Below are positions 22,729 through 33,514 of a DNA stretch of 64,000 nt, piece by piece. Under the pieces are notes generated by a model. The model was not told the origin of the DNA. It was given only the letters and a program-made list of their open reading frames with translations, and made no database searches. Source of the DNA: Allomyces arbusculus (taxonomy: Eukaryota > Blastocladiomycota > Blastocladiomycetes > Blastocladiales > Blastocladiaceae); assembly GCA_027604705.1 (NCBI GenBank), contig JADHYV010000010.1, positions 124,001-188,000 on the forward strand, written 5' to 3'. The position numbers and the translations under genes are program-made. Position 1 is the stretch's first letter. Each line of letters opens with the position of its first letter.

Positions 22729-22759
<31 letters not shown>

Positions 22760-23190
22760 CGCGTCAGAGGCCCACCTGGTTTCTCGCGGAACCGAGCAAG
22801 ACCAGCAAGACCTCCCTCCCCGCGTCGTGGCACGTTCGAGACCATGGACGGAGTTGGGGTGGCCGTCATGGATCGCTCGGTCGTTGGAAGAGATGCGGCC
22901 GGTGAGCGCAGGAGCGAGAGAGGGACAGGAGGAGCAGCGCGAAAAACCTAACCTGCCAGCAGCCACTTGACTCAATTCTCTGAGGTGACCAAGTCACTGC
23001 ACCGCAATGTGCCTGCCGTCTCCACGACCAGGTCATCTTGTCGAGTAACGCTGCAGCGCTCCACCCCCTGCACGGTGTCGCCTCCGACTCTCGGCATTCG
23101 CCCGTCCTGGCTTCATCCAGCCCGTGTTCCTCGACTGGCCGCTCCGCAAGCAGAGAGCTTCAGCTGGTCCTCAAGTCCAACCCGTCAACC
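20621..23190. other. Intergenic between divergent cyclin and MED19 genes
   Basis: About 2.6 kb that should contain both promoters. No conserved protein motif was found on either strand; open frames are Arg/Ala/Ser-rich. A CAG/AGC repeat lies at 22714-22756. Confidence 0.5.
22714..22756 (+). repeat. CAG/AGC trinucleotide repeat
   Basis: About 14 CAG units with a single GGA interruption. It is not in any gene I accept; it may lie in a 5' leader of the downstream MED19 gene. Confidence 0.9.
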
Positions 23191-24313
23191 ATGGCCATAA
23201 CCAGCCCGTCCGGGGCAACCACACCTTCAGCGCCTGCCGCCGGCACCGAATCCGGGCCACCCCCCGGCCCCGCGCCAGCGCCATTATCTGTCTTACAACC
23301 AGACCCGTCGGTCCCGCCATTACCGCCACTCGCGGCCCCACTCTACCATGCCGCGGCCGTGCCTGGTACACGCCTCGTCACCGCCCTTTCCGATCCGCAC
23401 GACCCCGGCCACTGACTTGCGGGTGGTGCTCCAGACCGTGCCGCCTTCCACGGCAGCGACGACATGCTCTCGGCCTACCACCTCGCGCCCATGTACGACC
23501 TGTACTTCCGGCCCTACATGGTGCCCGAGGGCGCCCCACTCGCGGCGACGCGCGTGCGTAAAATCGACCCGACGTGCGATACCGTGCTCGATGCATTGTT
23601 CAAAGGTTTCGTCCCCCTCCCCCCCACCACCTCTTTTCCCCCGCACTTTCAGCGTTCGTGACCCTTGTCCCTCTCCATAGCGACCGTCCCACCACCCTCC
23701 ACGGCGCTCGGCGCACACCGCGTCCTCGGCCCGCTCCTCGCACCCGACTATGCGCGCGCGCGCGGCGCGACCTACGCGCCACCACCCACGGAAGTGCCCG
23801 CGGGCGCGCCGGACCCGTGGGAGCGGTTGCCGTCGGTGCAGGCGCCCGACCGGGATTGGTTTATGGCGGCGATCAGGGACTTAAGGCCGGGCGAGTTGCA
23901 GAACGTACGTGTGCGCACGACTGGCGCTGTCGGGAGAGGAGTCAACGACTGACGGCGACGCTGTAGGTGGACTTGAAGTCGGTCGGAATCGATCCAGAGA
24001 AACCGCACCCTGCGGTGCGCGACGTCGGGAGGAACGGGCCGCAGCAACCGGCCCCGGTCCCGGTGCGGCCTGGCGCGGCTGCGGTGGTCGTGCCGAGCAA
24101 GCGCGCGAGTCCGGCTCCGGTATGTTCTTATCCAGTCGAATGCGAAGCGCAAGAGCTGACGCCTGTCGATTCGATCAACTGTAGAGCGCACCGGGACCCA
24201 GTGGGATGTACCCGAGCGCCGGCCCAGCACCGTCGTCATCATATCCAGCGGGCGCGGCCAGCGGGCAACCACGACCGGGCAAGAAGGCGCGAACGTCGGG
24301 GTATTACGGGTAG
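23191..24313 (+). CDS. MED19: Mediator subunit 19
   Basis: Five exons, 23191-23365, 23435-23605, 23681-23904, 23967-24119 and 24185-24313, all in phase, give 283 residues. Across the first junction the spliced protein reads LYHAAAVPDRAAFHGSDDML followed by SAYHL, which aligns without gaps to the MED19 signature LYLMRELPGSTELTGSTNLI plus THYNL as I recall it from the human protein. A later DWFMAAIRDLRPGELQN block matches MED19's MLAGFRLHTGPLPEQ. The N-terminus is Pro/Ala-rich, and a short C-terminal basic KKAR precedes the stop, much reduced against the Lys-rich animal tail. In Mediator, MED19 sits in the head-middle region and links regulators to RNA polymerase II. The ATG at 23191 has an accATGG context. 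Introns are 62-75 nt with CTGAC branches. Confidence 0.72.
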
Positions 24314-24698
24314 CGCTGGGCGAATGGCGCGGTGATAATGGCGAGCTGCCACGAAATACATGCATGCGTGCCATGCATGCGTGCAGGCTCATCAAATGAC
24401 CGGTCAGCTGTGCGGGAGGAGTGCAGCGCCATGCATCGCAATCGTTGTCGACGATGGTGAACGCGGAGGAGAGCACCAAGGCAAACGGTTTGACTTGGTC
24501 CCACATGACCACTTCAAACTGATCGCCCTTGGCAAAAAACGTCCGCAAGAGCATCAAAATCAAAAAGCCCTATCCCAACTTGCCCGTTGACCCGCGACTG
24601 CACTGCAACTTGGCAACTTGGCGCAGACCGCACTCCGCCCGAATCTGGACCAGTTCGCAAGCAATCAACCCACCCCAATCCGCCGCCGCCGCCCGACA
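24314..24698. other. Intergenic between MED19 and CCDC12
   Basis: 385 nt with no gene. A short direct repeat of catgcatgcgtg type lies near 24358-24385. Confidence 0.5.
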
Positions 24699-25531
24699 AT
24701 GGCCCCAGCAACATCCCCACGCGAATCCACGTCGCTCCTGCTGCAAGCCGCCCTGGCCCGGCGCAAGAAACTGGCCGAGCTCAAGACGCAAATTCTCGGC
24801 GACCCCATCAAGTACCCGGTCCCGAAAATCGACGATGACGACGGCAATGACCATGGTGACGACTCGATGGACGTGGACGAGAACGAGGACCGGTCGAACG
24901 AAGGCGATATCGCGCGCGAGGAACGTGCGCGCGTTGAAGCCTACCAGCAACTCGCGACCGTCACGACCGTCGAGGAATTGGCGGCGGCGCTGTTGCAGCG
25001 TGCGGCGGCAGAGGCCGAGGCGGCGCGGGGGAGGGCCGGGGAGGTGGCGGTATGTGCAGATGTGTGGGTTTGGTGGGTGGAAGTGGATGGTAGAGGTCTC
25101 ACGCATGCGTGTGTCGTTTGTGTGTAGGATGCGTCGGAGCTCGCGCCGAAAAAGGCGAATGCCGACTTGAAGCGCGACCTGGAGCGGCGCACGGCGCGGC
25201 TTGAGCGTAAGACCATGGCGGCGATTGACGAGCTGATTCGTACGTCTCCATTTTTTCGGCCATGGCGCTGTCTCAGTCCTGACCGTTCGATTTACTGTGA
25301 ACCATAGGCCGACGCGTTCTCGGCGCCGCAGGAGTAGGAGCGCCCACCCCGAACCAGTCTGGTGGGACATTGGTCGTGGACTTGGCCGACGCCGTCGACT
25401 CGCTGTACGCGCGCGTGCGGCAAGGGTACGCGTCGGCGGTCCGTGGCGACGACAGCGACGACGAAGAAGACCGCGACGGGCCGGCACGACCTCCACGAGG
25501 GGCCGGCGCGTCAGCGTGGGAGGACGAATAG
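24699..25531 (+). CDS. CCDC12: CCDC12 / Cwf18-type spliceosome component
   Basis: Three exons, 24699-25049, 25128-25239 and 25308-25531, give 228 residues. The protein has the two parts of the Cwf18 family: an N-terminal basic helix ALARRKKLAELKTQI (human CCDC12: EALRRKERLKALREK) and a C-terminal block ELAPKKANADLKRDLERR then TMAAIDELIRRRVLG (human: NLAPRKPDWDLKRDVAKK, then TQRAIAELIRERLKG). Between them is an acidic stretch (residues about 48-72) and an Ala/Glu helix. After the conserved block the protein continues with about 60 acidic/Gly-rich residues to EDE. The family associates with the Prp19/Cdc5L side of the activated spliceosome. The second intron (68 nt) has the CTGACC branch. Confidence 0.8.
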
Positions 25532-26703
25532 CAACATTTGTTTACGTTCTGGTATTTGCGACGTGCACACGTGGTTGTGCAGTCAGCGCACGGCCGTCTC
25601 CCAGCCGAGCCGGAGACACGAACACGGACGGACCCGCGCATCGCGCGTGTGTGGTCGCCCGGTCAGTTGATAGTGCTGCACGACAGATCAAATGGCGCCC
25701 ACACAGTCGGCATCGCGCTCATGTCAAGAACGTGCCGTGGAAGCCGTGTGCGCCGGCCAAACCGCAAGCAGCCGAGAGTGGGGGAGGGCCTGATATCTGT
25801 GTGAGCGGATGTACTTTCCACATGTTCCTGTTCGTGGAATATTTGTTGTGAGGGAGCACGGCGACGGGGTCAAGCGGGGCCCATCACGAGGTCCTGGCGA
25901 GAGGGACAAGGTGGTGTGCAAGCCGCGACGCGGTCTCGTGGCTGTTGGTCATTACCAGGTCTTGCGCGCCGGTGCGATCGCACCTCGGCGTGTGCGCCTG
26001 CCTGCTTGCCAGCCCGAGACGCACCAGGTCCCTGTCGTCGGCCACAACAAGCGAGAAGCGCGCGCACCAGGCGGTCAGATGGCGTGACGAAGACATGCAG
26101 TCATCCATCGTCTCATTCAAGCATGATTTCGCCATCTCCATCGGGAGGGGCCGTCGCGGCCCGTCACTGCCTGTTCGCGCTTCTTCTCGCACCCTCGTGT
26201 CCAAACCGGCCCAGCGAAAATCGCATGCGACCGCATTGCGACTCGCGACCCTGCAAGACCTGCAGCATTTTGCAATTGGAACCGAGTCACGCATAAAATC
26301 GCCGCCGAACCGACTATAAAGTCAGCGCTCCCCCACGGCCCACCATGCTCGGCCTCCCCCAGCAGCAGCAGCAGCCATCGTCGCGCCCGACCTGCCCTTC
26401 TTCATCGACGCCGCGGCCCGCCCATGCCCATCGCCGCCAACCCGCCTGCCTCGACCCCGAGTGCCGATTCCTCTCCGTCGCCAACGACGCCGACGTGACC
26501 GCGTCCTGCTCTGCGCGCGCCGATTGATTCCAGCAACCACCATCAACCGCATCGACGCCAATCTGCCTTTGAATCCGGCCGCCGCCGCTCTGCGCGCCCC
26601 GAACTCAACGATCCCTGCGACTGCGCCAGTTCTGGACGCGACGTTCCACCGCATTTCTTCCCACCAACCAAGTCCCACAACACCAAGTACCCATTACGTT
26701 CCA
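25532..26703. other. Intergenic / leader of the next gene
   Basis: No recognised gene. A TATA-like element lies at 26315, and an ATG at 26345 starts a 60-codon reading frame with a Gln run that could be an upstream exon or leader ORF of the following gene; I could not find a phase-correct splice to join it. Confidence 0.45.
26315..26320 (+). promoter_or_regulatory. TATA-like box
   Basis: The sequence gactataaagtc contains TATAAA 30 nt before the ATG at 26345. A second AT-rich match, gcataaaatc, lies at 26291. If used, transcription would begin near 26345, leaving a leader of about 350 nt before the main reading frame at 26704. Confidence 0.4.
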
Positions 26704-27804
26704 ATGCCCTCGCTGCCCTCGGCCGCACCGTCCTCCTCGACCGTGCGCGGATGGCTCTCGGCGGCCATGGCCGTGACGGGCGCCGCGACTTCGGCCGCGA
26801 CGCAACCCGCCCGCTCATGGGCATCGCGCGCGTGGCTTCCGCCCTGGACCGCCGCGGGCGCACCGACCTCGCCACCGGCCGTCAATTCCGCAGCAAGTTC
26901 CGACCTGGACGATGCCATGAGCGACGTGTCCGACCTCGACGACGCCGACGAGTGGCAAGTGGTCGTGTGCCACATGACCGGCTTGGCGGCCCCGCAGCCC
27001 GTCTCAACCGTGCCGCTGCGCCGGCTCGATGCGGCGCTGCAGACGGTCGCGCACGCGTGCCTGCGCGACGAGTATGAAGAGAACGACGCGGACGACGAGG
27101 ATGACGAGTCGGTCGACTTGTCGGATGATGACGACGATCAGGACGACGAGGACTTGCAACTCGCGCCGCACGTGCGTGCACCGGCTGCAGGCGCGACGAC
27201 GCTGCTCCCGCCAACGTGGCTCGACGCGCCGCCGACGGCCGCGCCGTCCCGGACCACTACGCCCGCGGCTGCCGTTGTCTTGCCACCGTTCCGGCCTTCG
27301 ACGCCCGGCGCTTGTGTCGTCCTCGCACCGTCGCGAACCACGACTCCAGGCGCCCTGCCGCTGTTCCGGTCCACGACACCCGGCGCCCAAGCGCCCCCAC
27401 CTACGCGTCCCGCATCCACGCCGCCCTCCACAACAACTACCACAGTCCAACCAACTCAACCGCCACAGCAACAACAACAACATCAACCTCGCCGCGTCCT
27501 ATCGCTCCTCGTCGCCGTCGCGCTGCTCAACCACCAGATCGACCCGACAACAGGCGAGCCGCGCGCGCGATCGCGGTCGCGGTCGCGGCGCGGGTCCCTG
27601 ATCGACGCGGCCGCGCAAGTCGATGCGGCACGTGCCGCGCGCCGAGCTGCCGCCAAGGTGCCGGTCTCGCGACGCACGCCGCCGCCCCCACCGCCAAGTC
27701 GGCCGCGCGCCAAGTCGGCGACAGCGGCCGCGAGTCGCGGGGTCGTCGGCCGGTTTGATCGGTCGCCGCGCGTCGCACACGCGGGGCCGCGAACACGGCG
27801 GTGA
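26704..27804 (+). CDS. Acidic, Thr-Pro-rich hypothetical protein
   Basis: I do not recognise this gene. A single open frame of 366 residues starts at the first ATG of the frame (26704); the frame is open upstream to 26461 without an ATG, so an upstream exon is possible. Visible parts: Ser/Ala-rich N-terminus; an acidic patch SDLDDAMSDVSDLDDADEW (near 26896-26955); a segment VPLRRLDAALQTVAHACLRD that could be a helix; a second acidic run (near 27070-27160); repeated TTP-G/A-A units (27240-27400); a Gln run; and a basic RSRSRSRR tail. Composition suggests a disordered nuclear protein, but no function can be assigned. Confidence 0.5.
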   Translation: MPSLPSAAPSSSTVRGWLSAAMAVTGAATSAATQPARSWASRAWLPPWTAAGAPTSPPAVNSAASSDLDDAMSDVSDLDDADEWQVVVCHMTGLAAPQPVSTVPLRRLDAALQTVAHACLRDEYEENDADDEDDESVDLSDDDDDQDDEDLQLAPHVRAPAAGATTLLPPTWLDAPPTAAPSRTTTPAAAVVLPPFRPSTPGACVVLAPSRTTTPGALPLFRSTTPGAQAPPPTRPASTPPSTTTTTVQPTQPPQQQQQHQPRRVLSLLVAVALLNHQIDPTTGEPRARSRSRSRRGSLIDAAAQVDAARAARRAAAKVPVSRRTPPPPPPSRPRAKSATAAASRGVVGRFDRSPRVAHAGPRTRR

Positions 27805-28142
27805 GGCGATGGCTCCAGTTGCCGGGGGTGAGTTCCAGTTTCTGTCAGTCGGGCCACGCGTGCGGGGGTGTCGGAATGGAGCTTGGGTTTTCTTTGTTGT
27901 TCGTTTCGCTCACGTGGACGTGAACACGACGCTGCGGCCGCACTCCCTCGTTTTCTTCTCGTTCGGCACGGATGGGTTTTAAACATCGAATAGACATGCA
28001 TCGTGTTTTATTCCGTCTGGTCGTCGTCCATCTCGTTAGAGGACACTGCTCGACGACTGCCAGCCCCTCTGTGCAGGTCGCACCAGCACCAGGGTGCCCA
28101 TGGCCGCGTGTCCGTTGCCATGCACCCGAGGGGCCGACCTTG

Positions 28143-28185
28143 GTGAGACCGCGGTGAGACCAGTGAGACCCTGACCAGTGAGACC
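28143..28185 (+). repeat. Four GTGAGACC octamers
   Basis: Octamers start at 28143, 28154, 28163 and 28178, with 1-7 nt between them. The minus-strand reading is GGTCTCAC. They could be a chance cluster or binding sites. Confidence 0.7.
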
Positions 28186-29636
28186 CGCGCACGAACATGT
28201 CGCACGGCGCACGACCGTGCACGACGACCCGCACAGGTTCAGTTCCACCTGGCCGGCATGGTCCGCATGCGCAGGTGGCGCGAGGCAAGGCTGCAGAGCG
28301 GTCACGCGACCGCGATTCGCCACACACGCGGGTTCAAAACATCTTTTGTCGCCTTTTCTCTGCTGCCCATCGCGTCTCCTTGGCCTCCTCCACAGATTAC
28401 CCGGCACCGGCGAGCAGCGCCGGGTGCGCACCTGCTTGCACGCTCGTACCACCAGCGTCGTACACGGCTCGCACAAGTGGCGCGCGTGAGTATCCCGACT
28501 GACGTACGACCGCCGCCCACCCGTCGGACTAAAAGAGAACCACAGGCCGGGCTAACTGGCGCGCCTCTCGTTTCGGCGACCGCGCCGACACAGGGCCGCT
28601 AGACGAGCGTGATGCCAGTTTGCCACGGGAACTGACTACCGCCGCTTTTCAGGGATGGAGTGGTCGGATCAGGTCGCCACGCGATGCTGCAGGATGGCGC
28701 GTCCAACAACTTGTCTTTGCCGGTCGCCACGGACCTCCTATGTAACAAAGATCGCGACAACCCGCAGCTGGTCTGTGTTGGGGGAACGAAAGGGTACGGG
28801 ACGCATAGTGGCGCAGCGCGTGTCGTATCGCGCCGTATGGAGTGTTGCTCTCCCGCACACGATCGGCAGTGCAGCTGATGTGACTTGTGTGTCCATGCGC
28901 TGTCTAAGACGAGTCCCGTTGAAGATCAGGGCCGCAAAAACCAAAAGCTGCCGACGCGATCCATGACGGACGCGGTGCTGGCCGTTGATCAAGTAGCGAT
29001 CAACAACGTCCCATGGCCGACGCGTTCTCGAGCTTCAATGACCTTTGATTGTCCCCCCGGTTGAGTGCGCGTAGAAGTGCACGCGCGTCTTGGCCTGCGC
29101 ACCTCTCGGCTGAATCCGGCTCGGGTTCGTGGCGAGCGTGGCGTGCGTGGCGATAGAGGAGGAAGATTCAACATTTTGCAATGCTCTCTCCTCTTTGCAG
29201 GACGCTTTGGCAGCAGCGGTGGTGGGGATCAGTCGGGGTTGGGAGTGGAAGGGTGCGGTTCCCTGACAGGAAGCGTTGCTGCTCGAGATTTACGTTACGT
29301 AACGTGAAGCTCGGTCAGTCACGCAAGTTTCGGTTTTGCTGCTCCGCTCCTGCGGTCGCTGGCGTCGCTGGCGTCGGAGCGGCCGGCCCGCGCGCCTTGG
29401 CGGCAATCGCAGCTGCTGTGCGACCTGGTCTTGTCGCACTTGCACCACCGGTCCCGCCCTCATGATCCATGCTGCAAGCTGCCCGTTCGTGGTGCCGGCG
29501 CCTCGCGCGTGCATGCCCTCCTTTGCAAACTTAGCGTCGCTCCTCAAATATGCCTGGTGGCCCTCGCGCAGTGGTGATGACCAAGTCCTCGCCCGACAAG
29601 CGCGCGCGTGGACGATTTCTTTGCTCTCTCTCTCTT

Positions 29637-29662
29637 CTCGCTCGCTCGCTCGCTCGCTCGCT
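29637..29662 (+). repeat. CGCT tetranucleotide repeat
   Basis: About six uninterrupted CGCT units preceded by a CT-rich run, about 270 nt before the RhoGEF start codon, probably in its promoter or leader. Confidence 0.9.
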
Positions 29663-29934
29663 CCGGCCCTTGCTCTTGGTCTCGCTTCTCAGCACACTCC
29701 CGTTCTGCAAGCAACCGACTTGTCGACGCTGCTACGCTCCGCGCTCACGCAAGTTGTGATCCGTTTGCTCCTCGACCAACGACCGTGTACTCGCTGTTCT
29801 CGGCCTGATCAGACCGTGTTCGAGTCCTCGGCCTGCTGCAACCCGTTGCATCTGTGCCGACTTTGTGGCGGCACCACAAGCACCCCACCAACCACCACGC
29901 CAGACGACAGCGAACCACGACCACCGCGACCACC

Positions 29935-32816
29935 ATGTTCGGTGGGTTCGGCCCGACCACGGGCAGCTACGCCTTACCCGGCGGCCAAGATTTTCTCTCG
30001 GTGCACTTAAACGAGCGCAAGCGCCGCGCAGCCCTCGCAGCCGTCGTCGCCGCTGCGCACATGGGCAACACGTCCAGCTCAAACGCGCCGCTGTCATCCA
30101 CCTCGTCCGTCGCCGAAACCACGGCCGACGCGCCTTTACTCTCGCCGCAAGCCAGCATGACGCGGTCCAGCACCGCCGCCGACTCGAGCCGCACGCTCTC
30201 GTCGCTGACGGCACGACAGTCGTCGATGGCGTCGCCGACAACCCCAACCACCCCGACGGCCCCACCACCGCCCCCACCCGTCCCGCCCGTCCAATCGGCC
30301 GACGAGTTTCTGGCGGCGATGCTCGGCGATCTGCACGTGGCCGACGACTCGACGGGGTCGTCGGTCAAGTCACGCAACGACCTCGAAACTATCCCGGAGC
30401 AGGAGGACATGGATGACATTTACGGCTTCTATGCGGAGCAGCCGGAAACGCCCGTCGCGTCGACGCATGACCGGTCAACCAAAATGTCGCGCAATCGACA
30501 AAAGGCAGTGCTCGAGATTGTTTCGACTGAGGCGACCTACGGTGCGCTTGCTTTGCCTGTGTGCTGCGCGTGTTTGAGGGGTGGCACGGTTCTTGGGCTG
30601 CACTCCGTGCCCACATGGTCGCACTGACTGACCTCGCTGACTGACTGACGGCTCGTACGACCTGTGCCCTAGTGGAGATGCTGCAGGTGTTGCTCAACAA
30701 GGTCGTCTACCCGCTGCGCGACGCCGTGCGGCTCACGAAACGGCCGCCCGTCTCGGCCGAGGACGTGCACGCGCTTTTCGGCAACCTCGACGAAATTTGC
30801 ACGTTCCACCAAACATTGCTCACGGGCTTGCAGGAGCGCGTCGCGTTTTGGGACGACGAGCAAAAGATTTCCGATATTTTCTTGACGATCTCCCCGTTCT
30901 TGAAAATGTACAAGGTGCGCGCTCTGCTGCGACGAATCGTGGGTCGTCGATGCTGCAACTGACCTTGAATGAATGTGCTCGCGACAACAGCTCTACCTGC
31001 AAGGGTACCCGCACGCCCTCGAGACGCTCAACCGGTTGCGAACGGGGCCCGTCAGGCAGTACGGCGAGTTCCAGCGGCTCATCCAGGCCGCACATGCGAG
31101 TCCAGAGTTCAAGGGGCTCGATATCACGTCGTTTGTACGCTTTTTCGGCCGTATTTCAGTTTACGTCACCAGGAGAGCGCGAGTAGCTCACACACGCTGC
31201 TTCTCCAGATGATCCTGCCGATCCAGCGCATCCCGCGGTATATTCTGCTGCTCGAGCAGCTCGTGCATTACACGGACGAGCACCACCCCGACTACGAGGG
31301 CCTGTCGCAGTGCGTCAAGGAACTGCGCCGTACCGCCGACCACATCAACGAAGAGCTCAAGCGGTTCGAAGCGCAAAAGCGCGTCGTCGACATTCAGAGC
31401 CGACTTGTTGGGCGGCCATCCAACCTGCCGCCGCTCGTGACGGCCGCACGCCGGTTCATTTCCGAGGGCGACGTTCTGACGCCCATGCTCATGGTCAATG
31501 ACGAGCGTACCATCATTGTCTTCTCTGACCTGGTCGTGATTGCGCGCCGCAACCGCGACGGCTCGCTCGAGTACAAGGACGAGTACGATCTGTGGGCAAG
31601 CACGCTCGACGTGCAGGACCCAGCACCGAATTCGCCAGCACCGCTCTTCACGTTCCAGCTCGCCATGGGCCGCAGGCACTACTCGCTCGGATCGCCCAAC
31701 GTCGACGAGCGCAACAAGTGGGTGCGGCTGATCGGTGGAACCATGGTCACGCTGCGCAACGGCGGCGTGCGCCGAATGACCGACGCGTCAGCCTCGGCCT
31801 CGGCGGCTGCGATTCACGGTGGCGGGTCAGCCATTTCGATTGATCGGTCCGGCAGCGTCTCGGGCGACCGGCGGCCGTCACTCACGTCAAACGGCGGCGG
31901 CACCGGGATGTACCGCGCATCGACCGCGTCCGGGTCGTCGGGCAGTGTGCCACCCGGATCCCCGATGCTCCGACGCGTTTCGCTCACGCAGTACCCGCCA
32001 CCGCTCCCGGGCGCGCCGCCGCTCGGCACCCCGACGGCGTTCCACTCGCCGACCGCCTACGCGCCGCCGTCGCCGCGGTTCATGCCCGCGCCGAGTACCG
32101 CGGGCTACTACACGTCGTACCCGCCGTCGCCGGGGATCACGCCGTCAACGACTCCGCCCGTCGCGATTCCGACAGCGCCGCCGCGGCGGCCGTCATTGGC
32201 CACGGTCCTCTCGGCGGGCGTCGTCTCGCCCACGTCCACGAGCCACCTGGCCGGCGGATCGCCGAGCATCCTCCCCGCCGCCATGTCGCTCCCGACCTCC
32301 CCCACCCCAGGCACTCCACCGCCACCGCCACCACGGCGTGGCTCCGCCGGCTCGGCGCTCCGCTCGCCGCGGCACTCGATGTACGTTCCGCGCGACTACC
32401 TGTCGTCTTACCCGATGCCGCCCGCCGTCCCTGCCGTGCCCGCCGTGTACGGCGGCGGCGCGCACGTGCCAAGGCGCAGCACGTCGGCGGCCAACCTGCA
32501 GCGGTCGCGGTCGGCCGACCATATGGCCCCGCCGCCGACGCCGTCCTGGTACGACGTGTCAGCGGCGGCTGCGGGGTACCCGATGCCGCCGCCGTCCCCG
32601 ACGATGGCGAGTTCCGCCGCCACGTACGATACGGGGTACGACGCGCCGTTCCCTCCGACTCTGGATCCGTCGCATCCGGCGTTTGTTGGGCCCGCGCCCA
32701 AGGGGAAGAAGGGGAGTTCCCGTGGCCGGGGTGGGGGCGGGTCTGAGCACGGGTCGACGACGAGGTCGCAGGGGCAGGGGTCGGCGTTGGATGCGCTCAA
32801 GTCGCATGGGTTCTAG
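29935..32816 (+). CDS. Rho guanine nucleotide exchange factor (DH-PH)
   Basis: Four exons, 29935-30541, 30673-30914, 30991-31134 and 31209-32816, give 866 residues; start context is accaccATG. The DH domain spans roughly residues 190-385: RQKAVLEIVSTEATYVEML (CR1-like), DEQKISDIFLTISPFLKMYK, and the diagnostic ILPIQRIPRYILLLEQLVHY (CR3) right after the third junction. A PH domain follows (about 405-530: FISEGDVLTPMLMV, TIIVFSDLVVIARR, NKWVRLIGGTM). The C-terminal 330 residues are Pro/Ser-rich and disordered, with PPPPPPRRGS-type possible SH3 sites. DH-PH proteins load GTP onto Rho/Rac/Cdc42 at membranes to control actin and polarity. The first intron (131 nt) is longer than most here and contains repeated CTGA. 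Confidence 0.9.
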
Positions 32817-33514
32817 GTCCGAGAGATGGTTTGGTGTGGTTTTTTGTTGCTAGTTGTGGGGGTTTTGGGTTAGTCGCCGCGACGCACTTTGGATCAGTTT
32901 TTGGTGTTCGCCTTTTGGCTCTTGTTGCTGTTTGATGGCGTGCCGTGCCGTTGCTGTTGCCGGCCGTCTCCTCTCTTGTACATAATCGACCGTCTCAAAC
33001 CTGGCGACCGCAGGCGGTACCAACAATGGGGAATAGAGGAAAGTAATGTTGTCGTGACGTTTCTTGAGAATACACTGGACACAGGAAAAGTCGATGTGTG
33101 AGGCCACTGCGTGTTCGGCAGCCTCAAGTCAGCCTTGTATTGCGCGCATAGACAGTCGTTTTCCAGCGCCCACCTTGATTTGCTTCGATTGCCTGGATTG
33201 CTGTTGGAATGACACCAGAGGAGGTTGATACCTTTGCTGACTGAACCAAACGGCTGCAATCCGTTTACCAACAACGAGGGTCGTGATTCACTGAAATTGA
33301 GGCACACCAATTAAATTGCTTCGTCGGTGGGCAAACATGATCATCGCTCAAATGGAGAGGCACCAGTGTGGCCAACTATAACTGCTCGTGAATTAGATTG
33401 AAGGAACAAAAACAAATCCTTGGACCACCCCCATTCTTCGCCGCTCTTCAATAAAACGAGCCGCTCTGCTCGAAGTCAAAGATCGCATCATGCGCATGCA
33501 CCCAAGCCAGGGCC
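32817..33514. other. Intergenic between convergent genes
   Basis: About 700 nt of lower GC content holding the 3' regions of the RhoGEF and membrane-protein genes. No gene seen. Confidence 0.5.

Larger units (their letters stand above)
27805..29934. other. Intergenic, 2.1 kb
   Basis: No gene recognised on either strand. It contains four copies of GTGAGACC (28143-28185) and a CGCT simple repeat (29637-29662). The last few hundred bases should contain the RhoGEF promoter and leader. Confidence 0.5.

Noticed and set aside
20895-22905. Several 120-280-codon frames on both strands between the cyclin and MED19 genes
   Set aside because: They overlap each other on opposite strands, have Arg/Ala/Ser bias and no conserved motif. 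They are treated as GC-driven noise.
28321-28350. Possible tRNA B-box (gggttcaaaac)
   Set aside because: No matching A-box or cloverleaf stems can be formed around it.
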